64,000 bases of DNA. Source: Paraburkholderia rhizosphaerae (GTDB lineage Bacteria; Pseudomonadota; Gammaproteobacteria; Burkholderiales; Burkholderiaceae). The position numbers and the translations under genes are program-made. The stretch lies in the NCBI RefSeq assembly GCF_004366595.1, contig NZ_SORE01000012.1, forward strand, positions 124,001 through 188,000. The letters run 5' to 3'. This document shows, piece after piece, positions 1 through 8,488 of the stretch. How positions within the stretch are numbered: position 1 is the stretch's first letter; every line of letters starts with the position of its first letter. Below the pieces are notes generated by a model, which saw only the letters and a list, made by a program, of their open reading frames with translations, searched no databases and was not told the origin of the DNA.

Positions 1-420
1 CGACGTGATATTGACGATATGTCCCGCGCGCCGCGCACGCATCGTCGGCAGCACGGCCTGCACCATCGCGACCACAGCGACCACGTGCACATCGAATTGC
101 TTGCGCAGTTCCTCGATCGGCGATTCCTCGATCGTCCCTTCATAGCCATAGCCGGCATTGTTGACGAGCACGTCGATCGGACCGACGTTGTTCTCGACCT
201 CTTCGATCAGCGGCGCAATCGCCTGCGTATCGGTCACGTCGAGCAAGCGGCCGAACGAGCGGCCGGGCGCCAGTTCGTCGAACTGCGCACGCTGGTCCTG
301 CTGGCGCAGCGTGCCGACGACGCGATGCCCCGCGGCCAGCGCCGCTTCCGCGAGCGCGCGTCCGAAGCCGGAACTGACGCCGGTAATAAAGAATGTTCTC
401 GAGGTATTCGTTCGAATCAT
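1..420 (-). CDS. Short-chain dehydrogenase/reductase, 3' part cut by window start
   Basis: The reading frame starts at the ATG at 418-420 and stays open to base 1, so only the N-terminal 140 residues are present. The start MIRTNTSRTFFITGVSSGFG contains the classical SDR cofactor motif TGxxxGxG, and an NNAG motif follows further along (around residues 86-89), which marks the Rossmann core. The family oxidises or reduces hydroxy/keto groups with NAD(P)H. The catalytic Tyr-x-x-x-Lys lies outside the window, so the substrate cannot be judged. An AAGGGA sequence about 12 nt upstream may be the ribosome-binding site. Confidence 0.85.
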   Translation of the reverse strand, partial: MIRTNTSRTFFITGVSSGFGRALAEAALAAGHRVVGTLRQQDQRAQFDELAPGRSFGRLLDVTDTQAIAPLIEEVENNVGPIDVLVNNAGYGYEGTIEESPIEELRKQFDVHVVAVVAMVQAVLPTMRARRAGHIVNITS

Positions 421-778
421 GATGTCGAGGTCCCTTGACGTGTCGGCACGCACCCGAATCAGTCAGGCGCGCTTCATCACAGCGTTCGGTTGACGACGCC
501 GTGCACAGGGTCGATCGTGCCGGTTCGCCCGTCAGTCGCCTTGTGGTTGCGCACGACACGTTTCAGAAACGCCCGGCTGCGCCGTGCAAACACGCCAAAG
601 CGTGCATAGCGCATCGCCGATACGCATCGTCATCCGTGATCACTCGAGGCTAACAAATGGATCGGCATACCGATTCGCCTGGGCTACGTCGAATCGCCGT
701 CGCTTGCAAAGAAGGGAGCCGCCGTCTCTGCAACGACGCTTCGCGCGATCGCGTACCGAACGAATGACACAGGCAGCC
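421..778. other. Intergenic region without recognisable gene
   Basis: These 358 bases lie between the start of the SDR gene and the stop of the penicillin-acylase gene, both on the minus strand. It probably holds the SDR promoter. I see no convincing -35/-10 pair, RNA gene or repeat. The reading frames crossing it are GC-driven and resemble no family I know. Confidence 0.5.
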
Positions 779-3271
779 CTACTGAGCGCCGCCCGCGACA
801 AGCGTCAACGTATGCTCGGCCGCGCCCGGCAGAAACGGCGCAACATCGCCGTGCACCCACGTTTCATGACCCGCGATGAAATACGGCGACATCGGATTGC
901 CCGACTGCCCGCCCGGCATCTCGAAGATGCCATCCTGCTCACGCCCCGGCGACACCGCGAAGCGCTCGGATGCGCCGAACGTTGGCGACTGCACGCGCGG
1001 CATGTTGATATCGCCCGGCAGCGGATCGCGCGGCGTACTCAGCCAGCCACGCACCCATGGCAGCCATGCAGGCACAATCCGCGCGAACGGATGCGCGATC
1101 GCCGAGCGATTGCGATCGCCCCAGCGTGCGTCCTCAAGCTTGGTGCCCTTCGGCAACTGTGCGATCGAGTGGTCGATCCGTTCGAGCATAAACGCGCGCC
1201 AGTCCGCGAATCCGTCGGGTATCCACGCATGATCGTCGGCAAGCGTCTCCATCGTCGCTTCATAGCGCGAGTTGGCCGCGCGATAGCCGAGTTCGGGCGC
1301 CGTCGCGGCCATCTGCTTGTCGAGCGCGCCGAACCACGCGTCGTACAGCGAGTAGTAAAACGCACGCACCAACCGGTAACCGACCGCCCCCGCATCCGCG
1401 CGCCCATCCCAGGTTTCGACGAGGTGCCGAAACTCCGCACGCTCCGGATGGCCGGTGAGCGCGCGCGCATCGAGCGCGTCGAGCGCGACCCGTCGCCAGT
1501 GTTCAATCCAGAACGCGCGATCGTCGGTCTGCACCGACAGCATGTCGCGTTCGCTCGCATGTGGCAGCGCGAGCAGATCGTCGCGGATTTGCGTCGCGCG
1601 CGCGCCGAGATCGGTGCCGGAGTCGCCGACGCGCGCTGCTTCGTCCAACGGCAGAATCCGGTTGTTCGCGGTCCAGATGCGACCAGCCGATGGATCGACG
1701 CGTACCGGATACTCGCCCGGCGTCAGAAACCCTTGCCAACCCGCGTAGGTGTCGGAGCTGAACGGCAGGCTCGCGGGCGTCGCCGCATCCGGACTGGTGT
1801 CGGCAAGACGCGGCAGCGGACCGGCCAGCGTCCAGCCGATATGCCCTTGCGAATCCGCGACCGTAAAGTTTTGCGTCGGCACACCGAAAGTCTGTGCGGC
1901 ATGCAGCGCGTCGGCGACGTTCGTCGTGTCTTCCAGACGCACGAGATTCAGATTGACCGCCTCCGGCGCTTGCGCAACCCAACGCAGCGCGTACGCGTGC
2001 GAACCCACGACGAGTTGCGGCCCCCAACGCGTCTGCACGACCGGCAGATCGACGCTCGCGCCGCCGTTCACGTCAATGCGCTCGTGAATCACCTGCGCGT
2101 TGTCCCACCCGCCGCCGGGAACGCGATAGCGCAACGCATTGGCCGGATCGCGCTGCAGTTCGATCAGATCGATAAAGCGGCCGTAGCTGTTCGTGAAGGC
2201 CCACGCGATATGACCGTTGCTACCGGCCACGACGACCGGCGCGCCCGGCAGGCTGACACCGGTGATCCGCCGCATCCCGCCATCCTCAGCCGGGTAGACG
2301 AGCGACACGCGATACCAGATATTCGGCAACGACAGGCCCAGATGCATGTCGCTCGCGACCAGCGCGCCGCCATGCGCGCTGTGCGCACCGTCGAGCGCGA
2401 AGCCATTGCTACCTACCATCGAGTTCATCGCGGCGCCGCCGCCGACAAAACCAGGCACGCCGTCAAGCCACCCGGTAATTTCCGGTTCGCTGCCGGACGC
2501 GGACTGCGTCGCGTGCAGCCACGGCGGACGCGTCGCGGGCAGCGCGAGCGGCGCCGATGCCAGCGCGCTCTGGCCATCGAGCGGTGCATCCCAGTGGCTC
2601 GTAGCCGGCAACAGAAACGCAAACAGATCACCCGGCGCGCGTTCGTGCAACGCCGCGCGCGACAGAATGCGCGTGACCTGATCGTATTGAAGATCGAAGT
2701 ACATCGCGTAGACCGCGAGCAGCGTATCCTCGGCGCGCCACGGCGTCGGTGGCGTGCGCAACAGCCAGTATTCGAACGGTCGCGCGTGAAGCGCATGCAA
2801 ACCGTCGTTGACGCCTGCGGTGTAGCGTTCGATCAGCTGCCGCTGCTCCGCGGGCAGCGCGGCCAGCGCCGCGTGCGCGTGTTCGCGAAAGCGCAACGGC
2901 CGGTCGCGTCGATCAAGCGGCAGCGCGGCCGGTCCGATCAGCGCACTCATCTCGCCGGCAGCGACCCGGCGCAGCAAATCCATCTGAAAGAAACGGTCCT
3001 GCGCGTGGATAAAGCCGGTCGCGTACGCGACGTCATCGCGCGAGCGTCCCTCGATAGTCGGCACGCCAAGCGCGTCGCGCGCAACGGTCACCGGCGCGGA
3101 CAGCGATGAGGACAGCGGCGCGCGATGCGTACCGTCCAGTTGCGGCAGGCTCGCGCGCAGCGTCAGCCAGCCGGCCAGCACCGCCGCGGCCAGCAAGACC
3201 ACGATAACGCACAACAGACGAAGCGGCCACCGGCGGCGCCGCCTTTGCGGGAAAAGGCTCGAACGGGTCAT
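779..3271 (-). CDS. Penicillin acylase family protein (Ntn hydrolase)
   Basis: An 830-residue protein of the penicillin G acylase/AHL acylase superfamily, enzymes that cut amide bonds after self-cleaving into alpha and beta chains. An arginine-rich start and a hydrophobic segment (about residues 15-37) suggest a membrane anchor or signal for export. The predicted beta-chain start is Ser288 in VGSNGFALDG; an N-terminal Ser-Asn is the nucleophile arrangement of this family. The stretch GALVASDMHLGLSLPNIWY just after it is also typical. The usual length is 750-850, so the protein is complete. The substrate is unknown: beta-lactams, acyl-homoserine lactones or other acyl amides are all possible. 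It stands alone, with no transporter or lactone-signalling gene next to it. Confidence 0.88.
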   Translation of the reverse strand: MTRSSLFPQRRRRRWPLRLLCVIVVLLAAAVLAGWLTLRASLPQLDGTHRAPLSSSLSAPVTVARDALGVPTIEGRSRDDVAYATGFIHAQDRFFQMDLLRRVAAGEMSALIGPAALPLDRRDRPLRFREHAHAALAALPAEQRQLIERYTAGVNDGLHALHARPFEYWLLRTPPTPWRAEDTLLAVYAMYFDLQYDQVTRILSRAALHERAPGDLFAFLLPATSHWDAPLDGQSALASAPLALPATRPPWLHATQSASGSEPEITGWLDGVPGFVGGGAAMNSMVGSNGFALDGAHSAHGGALVASDMHLGLSLPNIWYRVSLVYPAEDGGMRRITGVSLPGAPVVVAGSNGHIAWAFTNSYGRFIDLIELQRDPANALRYRVPGGGWDNAQVIHERIDVNGGASVDLPVVQTRWGPQLVVGSHAYALRWVAQAPEAVNLNLVRLEDTTNVADALHAAQTFGVPTQNFTVADSQGHIGWTLAGPLPRLADTSPDAATPASLPFSSDTYAGWQGFLTPGEYPVRVDPSAGRIWTANNRILPLDEAARVGDSGTDLGARATQIRDDLLALPHASERDMLSVQTDDRAFWIEHWRRVALDALDARALTGHPERAEFRHLVETWDGRADAGAVGYRLVRAFYYSLYDAWFGALDKQMAATAPELGYRAANSRYEATMETLADDHAWIPDGFADWRAFMLERIDHSIAQLPKGTKLEDARWGDRNRSAIAHPFARIVPAWLPWVRGWLSTPRDPLPGDINMPRVQSPTFGASERFAVSPGREQDGIFEMPGGQSGNPMSPYFIAGHETWVHGDVAPFLPGAAEHTLTLVAGGAQ

Positions 3272-3415
3272 GGCAGAGCACGCGGTGGTGGTTCAACGCG
3301 GGTTGTTCAACGCTTGTGCAGCGGCGGCCGGATTGGGCCGGACGCCGTGCGACCATAGCATGACCATGTGAACACGATACGTAACGACGGAAGGACGCGA
3401 ACGTGCGGCGAAGTC

Positions 3416-4258
3416 TTACGCGTCGCGTTCGAGCGGCGCGGCCGCCGCGAACGGGCCGCCCTGAAAGCGTTGCGCGACATCGTCGGATTCCGCGCTCGGC
3501 GCGACCGGCTCGAACAGATGCGCAAACTGCGCGGAACTGTCTTGCGGACGAAAGCCGAGATACGACGCCTTCGTGTTGTCGACCCACTTCGTCAGGTTAT
3601 CCGACACACCGTAAACAATCGCGTGCCCGACCCGGTTCGTGAACAGCGAACAGCGCACCAGCTCGATGAAATCGCGGAAGCTCAGAAACGTCACCATCAT
3701 GCGCCGGTTTTTCGGCGCTTCGAACGACGAGCCAATGCGCAGGCACACGGTTTCGATGCCGAAACGGTCGAAGTAGTAGCGCGACAGCGCTTCGCCGAAA
3801 CACTTCGTCACGCCGTACAGGCTGTCCGGCCGCAGCGGTGCATCGACATCGACGACCGACGTGACCGGGTGAAAGCCGACCACATGATTCGAACTCGCAT
3901 ACACGACGCGTTTTACGCGATGCTTCACCGCTGCCGCGTACAGGTTATAGAGACCGCGGATGTTCGCTTCGAGCAGATCGTCGAACGGTGCATCGATCGA
4001 GATGCCGCCCAGATGCACGACCGCGTCGACGCCGTCGAGCATCGCATCGACCGCCGCGCGATCAGCGAGATCGACCTGCGCGGCTTCTTCATGCTTCGCG
4101 AGCGCGTCGATCGGCGCGATATCCGACAGCCGCACGACGTCGGCCCATGCGCCGAGCGCGCCGCGCAATTGCACGCCGAGGTTGCCGGCCGCGCCGGTCA
4201 GCAGGAGACGGTGAAAGGGCTTGCGCGCCGCAGACGTCGGCGCCTGTTGGTCGGTCAT
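3416..4258 (-). CDS. udh: NAD(P)-dependent uronate dehydrogenase-like SDR
   Basis: An extended short-chain dehydrogenase of about 280 residues. It has an N-terminal LLLTGAAGNLG Rossmann motif, a YASSNHVVGFHP segment supplying the catalytic Ser region, and the catalytic pair in LYGVTKCFGEAL (Tyr-x-x-x-Lys). The conserved C-terminal half (RIGSSFEAP, TKWVDN) matches bacterial uronate dehydrogenases, which oxidise galacturonate or glucuronate to the aldaric acid lactone. An upstream TTG at 4288 would add ten residues. I prefer the ATG at 4258 (MTDQQAP) because the homologous region starts soon after, but no strong Shine-Dalgarno decides it. No hexuronate transporter or aldarate dehydratase gene is adjacent. 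Confidence 0.8.
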   Translation of the reverse strand: MTDQQAPTSAARKPFHRLLLTGAAGNLGVQLRGALGAWADVVRLSDIAPIDALAKHEEAAQVDLADRAAVDAMLDGVDAVVHLGGISIDAPFDDLLEANIRGLYNLYAAAVKHRVKRVVYASSNHVVGFHPVTSVVDVDAPLRPDSLYGVTKCFGEALSRYYFDRFGIETVCLRIGSSFEAPKNRRMMVTFLSFRDFIELVRCSLFTNRVGHAIVYGVSDNLTKWVDNTKASYLGFRPQDSSAQFAHLFEPVAPSAESDDVAQRFQGGPFAAAAPLERDA

Positions 4259-4414
4259 AGCGTGTTGTTCCAGGTCGAAAGCCGGCAAAGAAACCGGCGT
4301 TGAAAATAGTCACCGTCGTGCGGCACGAGTCCGCTGCCCTGCTGGCAAGCCCGCTGCCCGCCGTCGCCCTGGCCGGTGCTGCGTACTGGGTACTGGGTAC
4401 GCCGCGACCGTCGC

Positions 4415-4891
4415 TTACCAGTCGGTGCCCGGCACGCCAACACCGCGCACCATCCCGGTCGCGGCGAACACCATCACGACGAGCAGCGCAATCTGCACCG
4501 CGCCGATCGTCGCAAACCGATGCGCGCGTCCAAGCCGTGGCGGCATGCCTTTTCTGAGCGCGATGCGCCAGCGGATCAACGCGACCATCGGTGCGATTTC
4601 GAGCAGCAGAATGATGACCAGCGCGCCCATCTTCACGTGGAAAAGCGGCTCCTGAAGATAAAAGGACGCGCCCTTCTCGAAGCCGCCGAACGCGCGTATC
4701 GAACCGGAGACGATCAGCAGTACCGCGCAAAGGCCCCAGACGTTATCGGCGAGAAACACACTCGACAAGCTTTGCGGCGACGAACAACGCCGCAACGCGT
4801 AGGTGCGCGCAACGATCGCCACCAGCGCAAGACCATAGCCCAGCAGATGAAGTGCGGCAAGCACCCAGCGGATCAACAAGGACACGTCCAT
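4415..4891 (-). CDS. DUF2214 family membrane protein
   Basis: A 158-residue integral membrane protein with four predicted hydrophobic segments (about residues 5-27, 48-66, 82-104 and 127-147). The pattern of RWVLAALHLLGYG at the start, LADNVWGL in the middle and KMGALVIILLLEIAPM in the third helix fits the DUF2214 family. The function of that family is not known. It stands between the uronate dehydrogenase and an uncharacterised membrane protein on the same strand, and the gaps of about 150-210 bases give no strong sign of an operon. Confidence 0.75.
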   Translation of the reverse strand: MDVSLLIRWVLAALHLLGYGLALVAIVARTYALRRCSSPQSLSSVFLADNVWGLCAVLLIVSGSIRAFGGFEKGASFYLQEPLFHVKMGALVIILLLEIAPMVALIRWRIALRKGMPPRLGRAHRFATIGAVQIALLVVMVFAATGMVRGVGVPGTDW

Positions 4892-5103
4892 TCGATACTT
4901 CTCTTTTCTCTTTCTTGTCGCCTGTTTGTTTCGTTGTTCGCGCAGTCAGCCGCGCGTGGTTCGGTTGGCATCGGTCGGTCTCACACGACGCACAGCGTCC
5001 TGGGGCGCAGCGATGGTCGATGTGCAAGCAACGAACCGGACAGACAACCCAAACCCCGGACTCACGCCACGTTCGCGGCGGCCATGGCGTGCATGCGATC
5101 CGT

Positions 5104-6162
5104 TCATCCCGCTTGCCGCAAGCTCGCGTCGAGCGCGCGGGCCGCTGTGCGGTCGCCTTCAGATACGAGCGACACACGAAATACCGTCTGGCGGTTATGC
5201 CCGGCCGCCGCCGGCGAATCCCACATCAGTTCGATCTTCGGCCGACGCAGCCAGCCGCCCGGACCGGTATGTCGCGGCGGCGCCATACTGGTGGCTCGCG
5301 CGATGGCGGGCTCGCGGCTCGCGACGGGAGCGGTCGCGGGCGGTTCGGCGGTGTGTTGGCCGTCGACGCCGCGCGCAGCGGCATCCGTATCGGCGCCCAC
5401 ATGGTTGTCCTGATTAGCGTCCGTTTGTGCCTCGCGGGTGTCAAACGCGGCGTCACGCTGCGCCTGGATATCAGGCGCGGCGGCAACGGGCACGGCCCCG
5501 AGGCCTGACCCGGCCGCATCCTTCGCGTCACCGCCCGGTGTTTCTTTCGCCGCACGACTGCCACCGTCGATCACGCCGCCCGGCCATCGCACCGAAAGTT
5601 CGCGCGCATCGTACTGCCCTAGCTTGCGGCTTTCCATCCAGACCACTGCAGTACGCGTGACGTTATCAATGGAAATCGCGTAACGGCCAATCGCAAAGCG
5701 GCGCGCACCGGTATTCGTGCGCCATAGCGCGCGCGGCCGGCAAATCCACAGCACGGCCGCGTACAACGCTGGCGCAGCGAGCAGCCAGCCATTGGTTGCC
5801 GCCACCGCATGCGCGGCACGCCGTAAGCCCGCCGTCCACGCGAACGCGCCGACCGACCAGGCGGCGAACAGAAACCCGAGAAACGCGAATAGCCGCAGCG
5901 CCTGCCGCAGCCATTGCGGCAGCGGATGGAACGGACGCTCGACGCGGGCGCGCGCGCCCGGCAGAAAAATCAGCAGAAACAGGAACACGAGATTGATGCA
6001 GGCCCACGGCGAAGAAGCCATCGCGGACAACGCAGTCAACACGTCCATGTTGGACATCGAGAACAGCCAGCGTGCGAAAATCACGAGACCGATCGCACGC
6101 AGCGCGAAGATCATGCCGGCGCCCGGCGCGGCATTCGCTCGCGTCTGTTTCGTTCTCGCCAA
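5104..6162 (-). CDS. Uncharacterised membrane protein with disordered C-terminal half
   Basis: I recognise no family. After a short basic start there are about four hydrophobic segments in the first half (beginning MIFALRAIGLVIFARWLF), then a small soluble stretch (RFAIGRYAISIDNVTRTAVVW), an Ala/Asp/Gln-rich low-complexity linker, and a compact C-terminal piece starting near GWLRRPKIELMWDS. The longest frame starts at 6198. I choose the TTG at 6162 because an AGGAG sequence lies about 6 nt upstream of it and a perfect TATAAT at 6213-6218 would start transcripts between the two candidate starts. That choice is inference. Confidence 0.6.
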   Translation of the reverse strand: MARTKQTRANAAPGAGMIFALRAIGLVIFARWLFSMSNMDVLTALSAMASSPWACINLVFLFLLIFLPGARARVERPFHPLPQWLRQALRLFAFLGFLFAAWSVGAFAWTAGLRRAAHAVAATNGWLLAAPALYAAVLWICRPRALWRTNTGARRFAIGRYAISIDNVTRTAVVWMESRKLGQYDARELSVRWPGGVIDGGSRAAKETPGGDAKDAAGSGLGAVPVAAAPDIQAQRDAAFDTREAQTDANQDNHVGADTDAAARGVDGQHTAEPPATAPVASREPAIARATSMAPPRHTGPGGWLRRPKIELMWDSPAAAGHNRQTVFRVSLVSEGDRTAARALDASLRQAG

Positions 6163-6212
6163 AGCATTCTCCTCGTGTCCGTGACGCCGCTTGCGCATTT
6201 TGCGGCACGGCC

Positions 6213-6218
6213 ATTATA
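6213..6218 (-). promoter_or_regulatory. Candidate -10 element for the 5104-6162 gene
   Basis: The minus strand reads TATAAT here, a perfect sigma-70 -10 hexamer in an otherwise GC-rich stretch. The region 16-17 bases upstream has only a weak -35 match (TGAGTC). Transcription would begin near 6205, which supports a start at the TTG codon at 6162 with its upstream AGGAG. Confidence 0.4.
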
Positions 6219-6417
6219 GGGATATTGCGCGGCCGACTCACCGGACCCTCACCCAACCCGCACCTGACCATCCGCCCGGCGCGCGCGCCGCGATGCGATG
6301 CGCATGCCAGCGATGCGTCAGTCCGGTGCACCACCGGACGACATGCCTGCGAATGGGCGTCGATGCGCCAGATTGTGGCATCAGCGAATCGCGACATCTA
6401 ACGGTCGGGCGCCCGGG

Positions 6418-6459
6418 AAACACAACGCCCCGGGTGCAAGGTGCACACGGGGCGTTGTG
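6418..6459 (-). terminator. Hairpin terminator after the glycosyltransferase gene
   Basis: An 11-bp perfect stem (cacaacgcccc at 6421-6431 with its complement at 6449-6459) encloses a 17-nt loop. On the minus strand it is followed by TTT. An A/T tract also borders the other side, so it may work in both directions. It lies about 50 bases past the stop codon at 6509. Confidence 0.65.
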
Positions 6460-6508
6460 AAAAACTTCACGCAGCCGCCGCTCGCGCGGCGGTCGCGGTC
6501 AAGCCGCG

Positions 6509-7573
6509 TTAGCTCGCGTTGACCTCGCGCAGCACGGTACGGCGCTTCTGGCGCAGCAGTTCTTCATAGGTCGCGACGTAGTTGCGCGCCATCACCTGCG
6601 ACGTGAAACGTGCCTCGAACGCCTTGCGCACGTTCGCACGCGGCAGTTGCGACAGGCGATTGATGGCCGCCACCGCGCTGATTTCGTCTTCGACGACGAA
6701 ACCGGACACGCCGTTTTCGATGACTTCCGGCACCGAGCCGCGCTTGAACGCGATCACCGGCGTGCCGCATGCCATCGCTTCGATCATCACCAGACCGAAC
6801 GGCTCCGGCCAATCGATCGGGAACACCAGTGCATGCGCGTTGCCGAGGAACTCACGCTTTTCGGCTTCGCCGATTTCGCCGATGTACTCGACGTGCGGCA
6901 GCGCCATCAGCGGCTTGATCACTTCTTCGTAGTAGGCGCGGTCGGCCTTGTCGATCTTGGCTGCAACCTTGAGCTTCATGCCCGCCTGGCCGGCGATGCG
7001 GATCGCGCGGTCGAGGCCCTTCTCCGGCGACACGCGGCCGAGGAAGGCGAGATAGCCCGGCTCGACGTTGGGGATCGGCGTCAGCACGTTCTCCGGCAGA
7101 CCGTGATAGACCGTTTGCAGCCAGTTCGCCTGCTGCAGCGGCTGGCGCTGGTTGTCCGAAATCGACACAACGGGCACGTCGCTGAACGTGTTGAACACCG
7201 GCTGCAGTTCGGGCAGGTCGAGACGGCCATGCATGGTCGTCAGGAACGGCACCGGCTGACGCGCGAACAGCGAGAACGGGTAATAGTCGATGTGGAAGTG
7301 CAGAACGTCGAATTCGTCCGCGCGGCGGCGCACTTCTTCGAGCAACAGCATGTGCGGCGCCATCACGTCGCGGATCGTCGGATCCAGACGCAGCGCCTGC
7401 GGCCAGAATGCTTCGAGCTTCGCGGAGGTACGCGAATCGCCGCTCGCGAACAGCGTCACGTCGTGACCCTGCTCAACCAGTGCTTCCGTCAGATTAGAGA
7501 CGACCCGTTCCGTGCCGCCGTATAGCTTCGGCGGAACCGCCTCGTGCAACGGAGCGATTTGAGCGATTCGCAT
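6509..7573 (-). CDS. Glycosyltransferase family 4 protein
   Basis: A complete 354-residue GT-B fold glycosyltransferase. The N-terminal acceptor domain begins MRIAQIAPL and includes the glycine-rich GGTERV (19-24). The C-terminal donor domain holds GRVSPEKG (179-186), where Arg and Lys contact the nucleotide-sugar phosphates, and the EX7E signature Glu257-Glu265 in EPFGLVMIEAMACG. Such enzymes move a sugar from a nucleotide donor with retention of configuration. It is a single gene without a polysaccharide cluster around it, so the acceptor cannot be named. The start at the ATG at 7571-7573 is at the expected family position. Confidence 0.88.
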   Translation of the reverse strand: MRIAQIAPLHEAVPPKLYGGTERVVSNLTEALVEQGHDVTLFASGDSRTSAKLEAFWPQALRLDPTIRDVMAPHMLLLEEVRRRADEFDVLHFHIDYYPFSLFARQPVPFLTTMHGRLDLPELQPVFNTFSDVPVVSISDNQRQPLQQANWLQTVYHGLPENVLTPIPNVEPGYLAFLGRVSPEKGLDRAIRIAGQAGMKLKVAAKIDKADRAYYEEVIKPLMALPHVEYIGEIGEAEKREFLGNAHALVFPIDWPEPFGLVMIEAMACGTPVIAFKRGSVPEVIENGVSGFVVEDEISAVAAINRLSQLPRANVRKAFEARFTSQVMARNYVATYEELLRQKRRTVLREVNAS

Positions 7574-8488
7574 GTGGATTAACTCCCGTAAAAGATCAGG
7601 CTAAGTAACTGCAGTTTGTAAAAGCGACTCGCGTGCTCGCCAAGGTTGCATGGCCGGACCCGATGCCGGCACATACCTGCTCTTTCGAGAAAATCCTGCG
7701 ATGGATCGCCCGGTAGGGACGCCAGGACTTCGCCATCGTCACCTACTGTCTTCGCGGTAAACGCACCGCAAGCACAGCCGTTGACAAATGTCAGTCATCC
7801 TGGGCTGACCGAGCACGCATTATCAATGCCACCTCGGCCAAACGGCCCGAACATTTCAAAGACTTTACGTTGTTACAAAGGGGAAACACTTTGCAACCCC
7901 TTGTTTTCTAAGACAGTTCTACATTGGAAACCGGTAGCGACAAACTCGCCGTCGCGTGTTGCCAACGTCCTCCTAAATGCGGTCTCAGGTGCAGTTTTCA
8001 ATTGTGGTTACAGCTTGTTATTAGCCCGCGTTTCCCCCGTTGGCCGGTTCGGTTCCCGGATTGCATGTGCCCCCGAATCCCCCGCCTCAGGCCTCGTTTG
8101 TGCTTCAGTTTGTGCTTCGACACGTATCCAAACCTTATCGGCACTTGCTAGCGGGTTGGTTAGGCTCATCGCAGTGTCGCTTCGTTTCACGAAGCATCGC
8201 TTCGCTAACCGACAGGGCCACTCCGATTCGATGCGACCCGATTGAATGCAAACTGTAATTGTATCTCGAAAAACTTCGGGCCCGTCGTTAAGCCAAATCG
8301 GGTGGCGGGACGCGCCGGACCGTGTAACGTGCGAGCCATCCTGAAATGAATCCCGCACGAGGCTGGCGTAAATCGACTTTCCGCGGTCCGAATTCGCTTT
8401 TGCATGTTTACAATGCGGAACCTACGCTGTGTTACGAGGCTACCCGTGACCGATGAGCTAACCCGACTTCAGACGACAGTACGCACAA
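7574..8488. other. Long divergent intergenic region of lower GC
   Basis: These 915 bases separate the divergent glycosyltransferase and ABC exporter genes. By eye the part from about 7800 to 8020 is clearly less GC-rich than the surrounding genes. It contains nested inverted repeats at 7872-7904, a small hairpin near 8177-8195 (GCTTCG / CGAAGC), a direct repeat of TTTGTGCTTC near 8098-8121, and a possible -10 (TACAAT, 8409-8414) ahead of the exporter. The reading frames across it, up to 199 codons, resemble no protein I know. It may carry regulatory sites or a small RNA. Confidence 0.45.
7872..7904. repeat. Nested inverted repeats, possible operator or RNA switch
   Basis: GTTACAAAG (7872-7880) pairs with CTTTGCAAC (7889-7897) with one mismatch and an 8-base spacer. 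Overlapping it, ACAAAGGGG (7875-7883) can pair with CCCCTTGT (7897-7904), allowing for a bulge. The two pairings exclude each other. The first form looks like a dyad operator and the second like an RNA hairpin. No function is known to me. Confidence 0.4.

Larger units (their letters stand above)
6199..6508. other. Intergenic region holding a promoter and a terminator
   Basis: This stretch of about 310 bases separates the glycosyltransferase stop from the uncharacterised membrane protein. It contains the terminator hairpin at 6421-6459, the TATAAT at 6213-6218, and a small inverted repeat near 6321-6339 (GTCCGG / CCGGAC). I see no coding frame with family resemblance. Confidence 0.5.

Noticed and set aside
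584-3109. An 841-codon frame on the plus strand opposite the penicillin-acylase gene
   Set aside because: Arg/His-rich composition, no recognisable motif, and complete antisense overlap with a conserved gene.
7646-8245. A 199-codon plus-strand frame in the long intergenic region
   Set aside because: Ser/Arg/Pro-rich, no domain, no good ribosome-binding site, and lower-GC sequence without codon-position bias that I can see.
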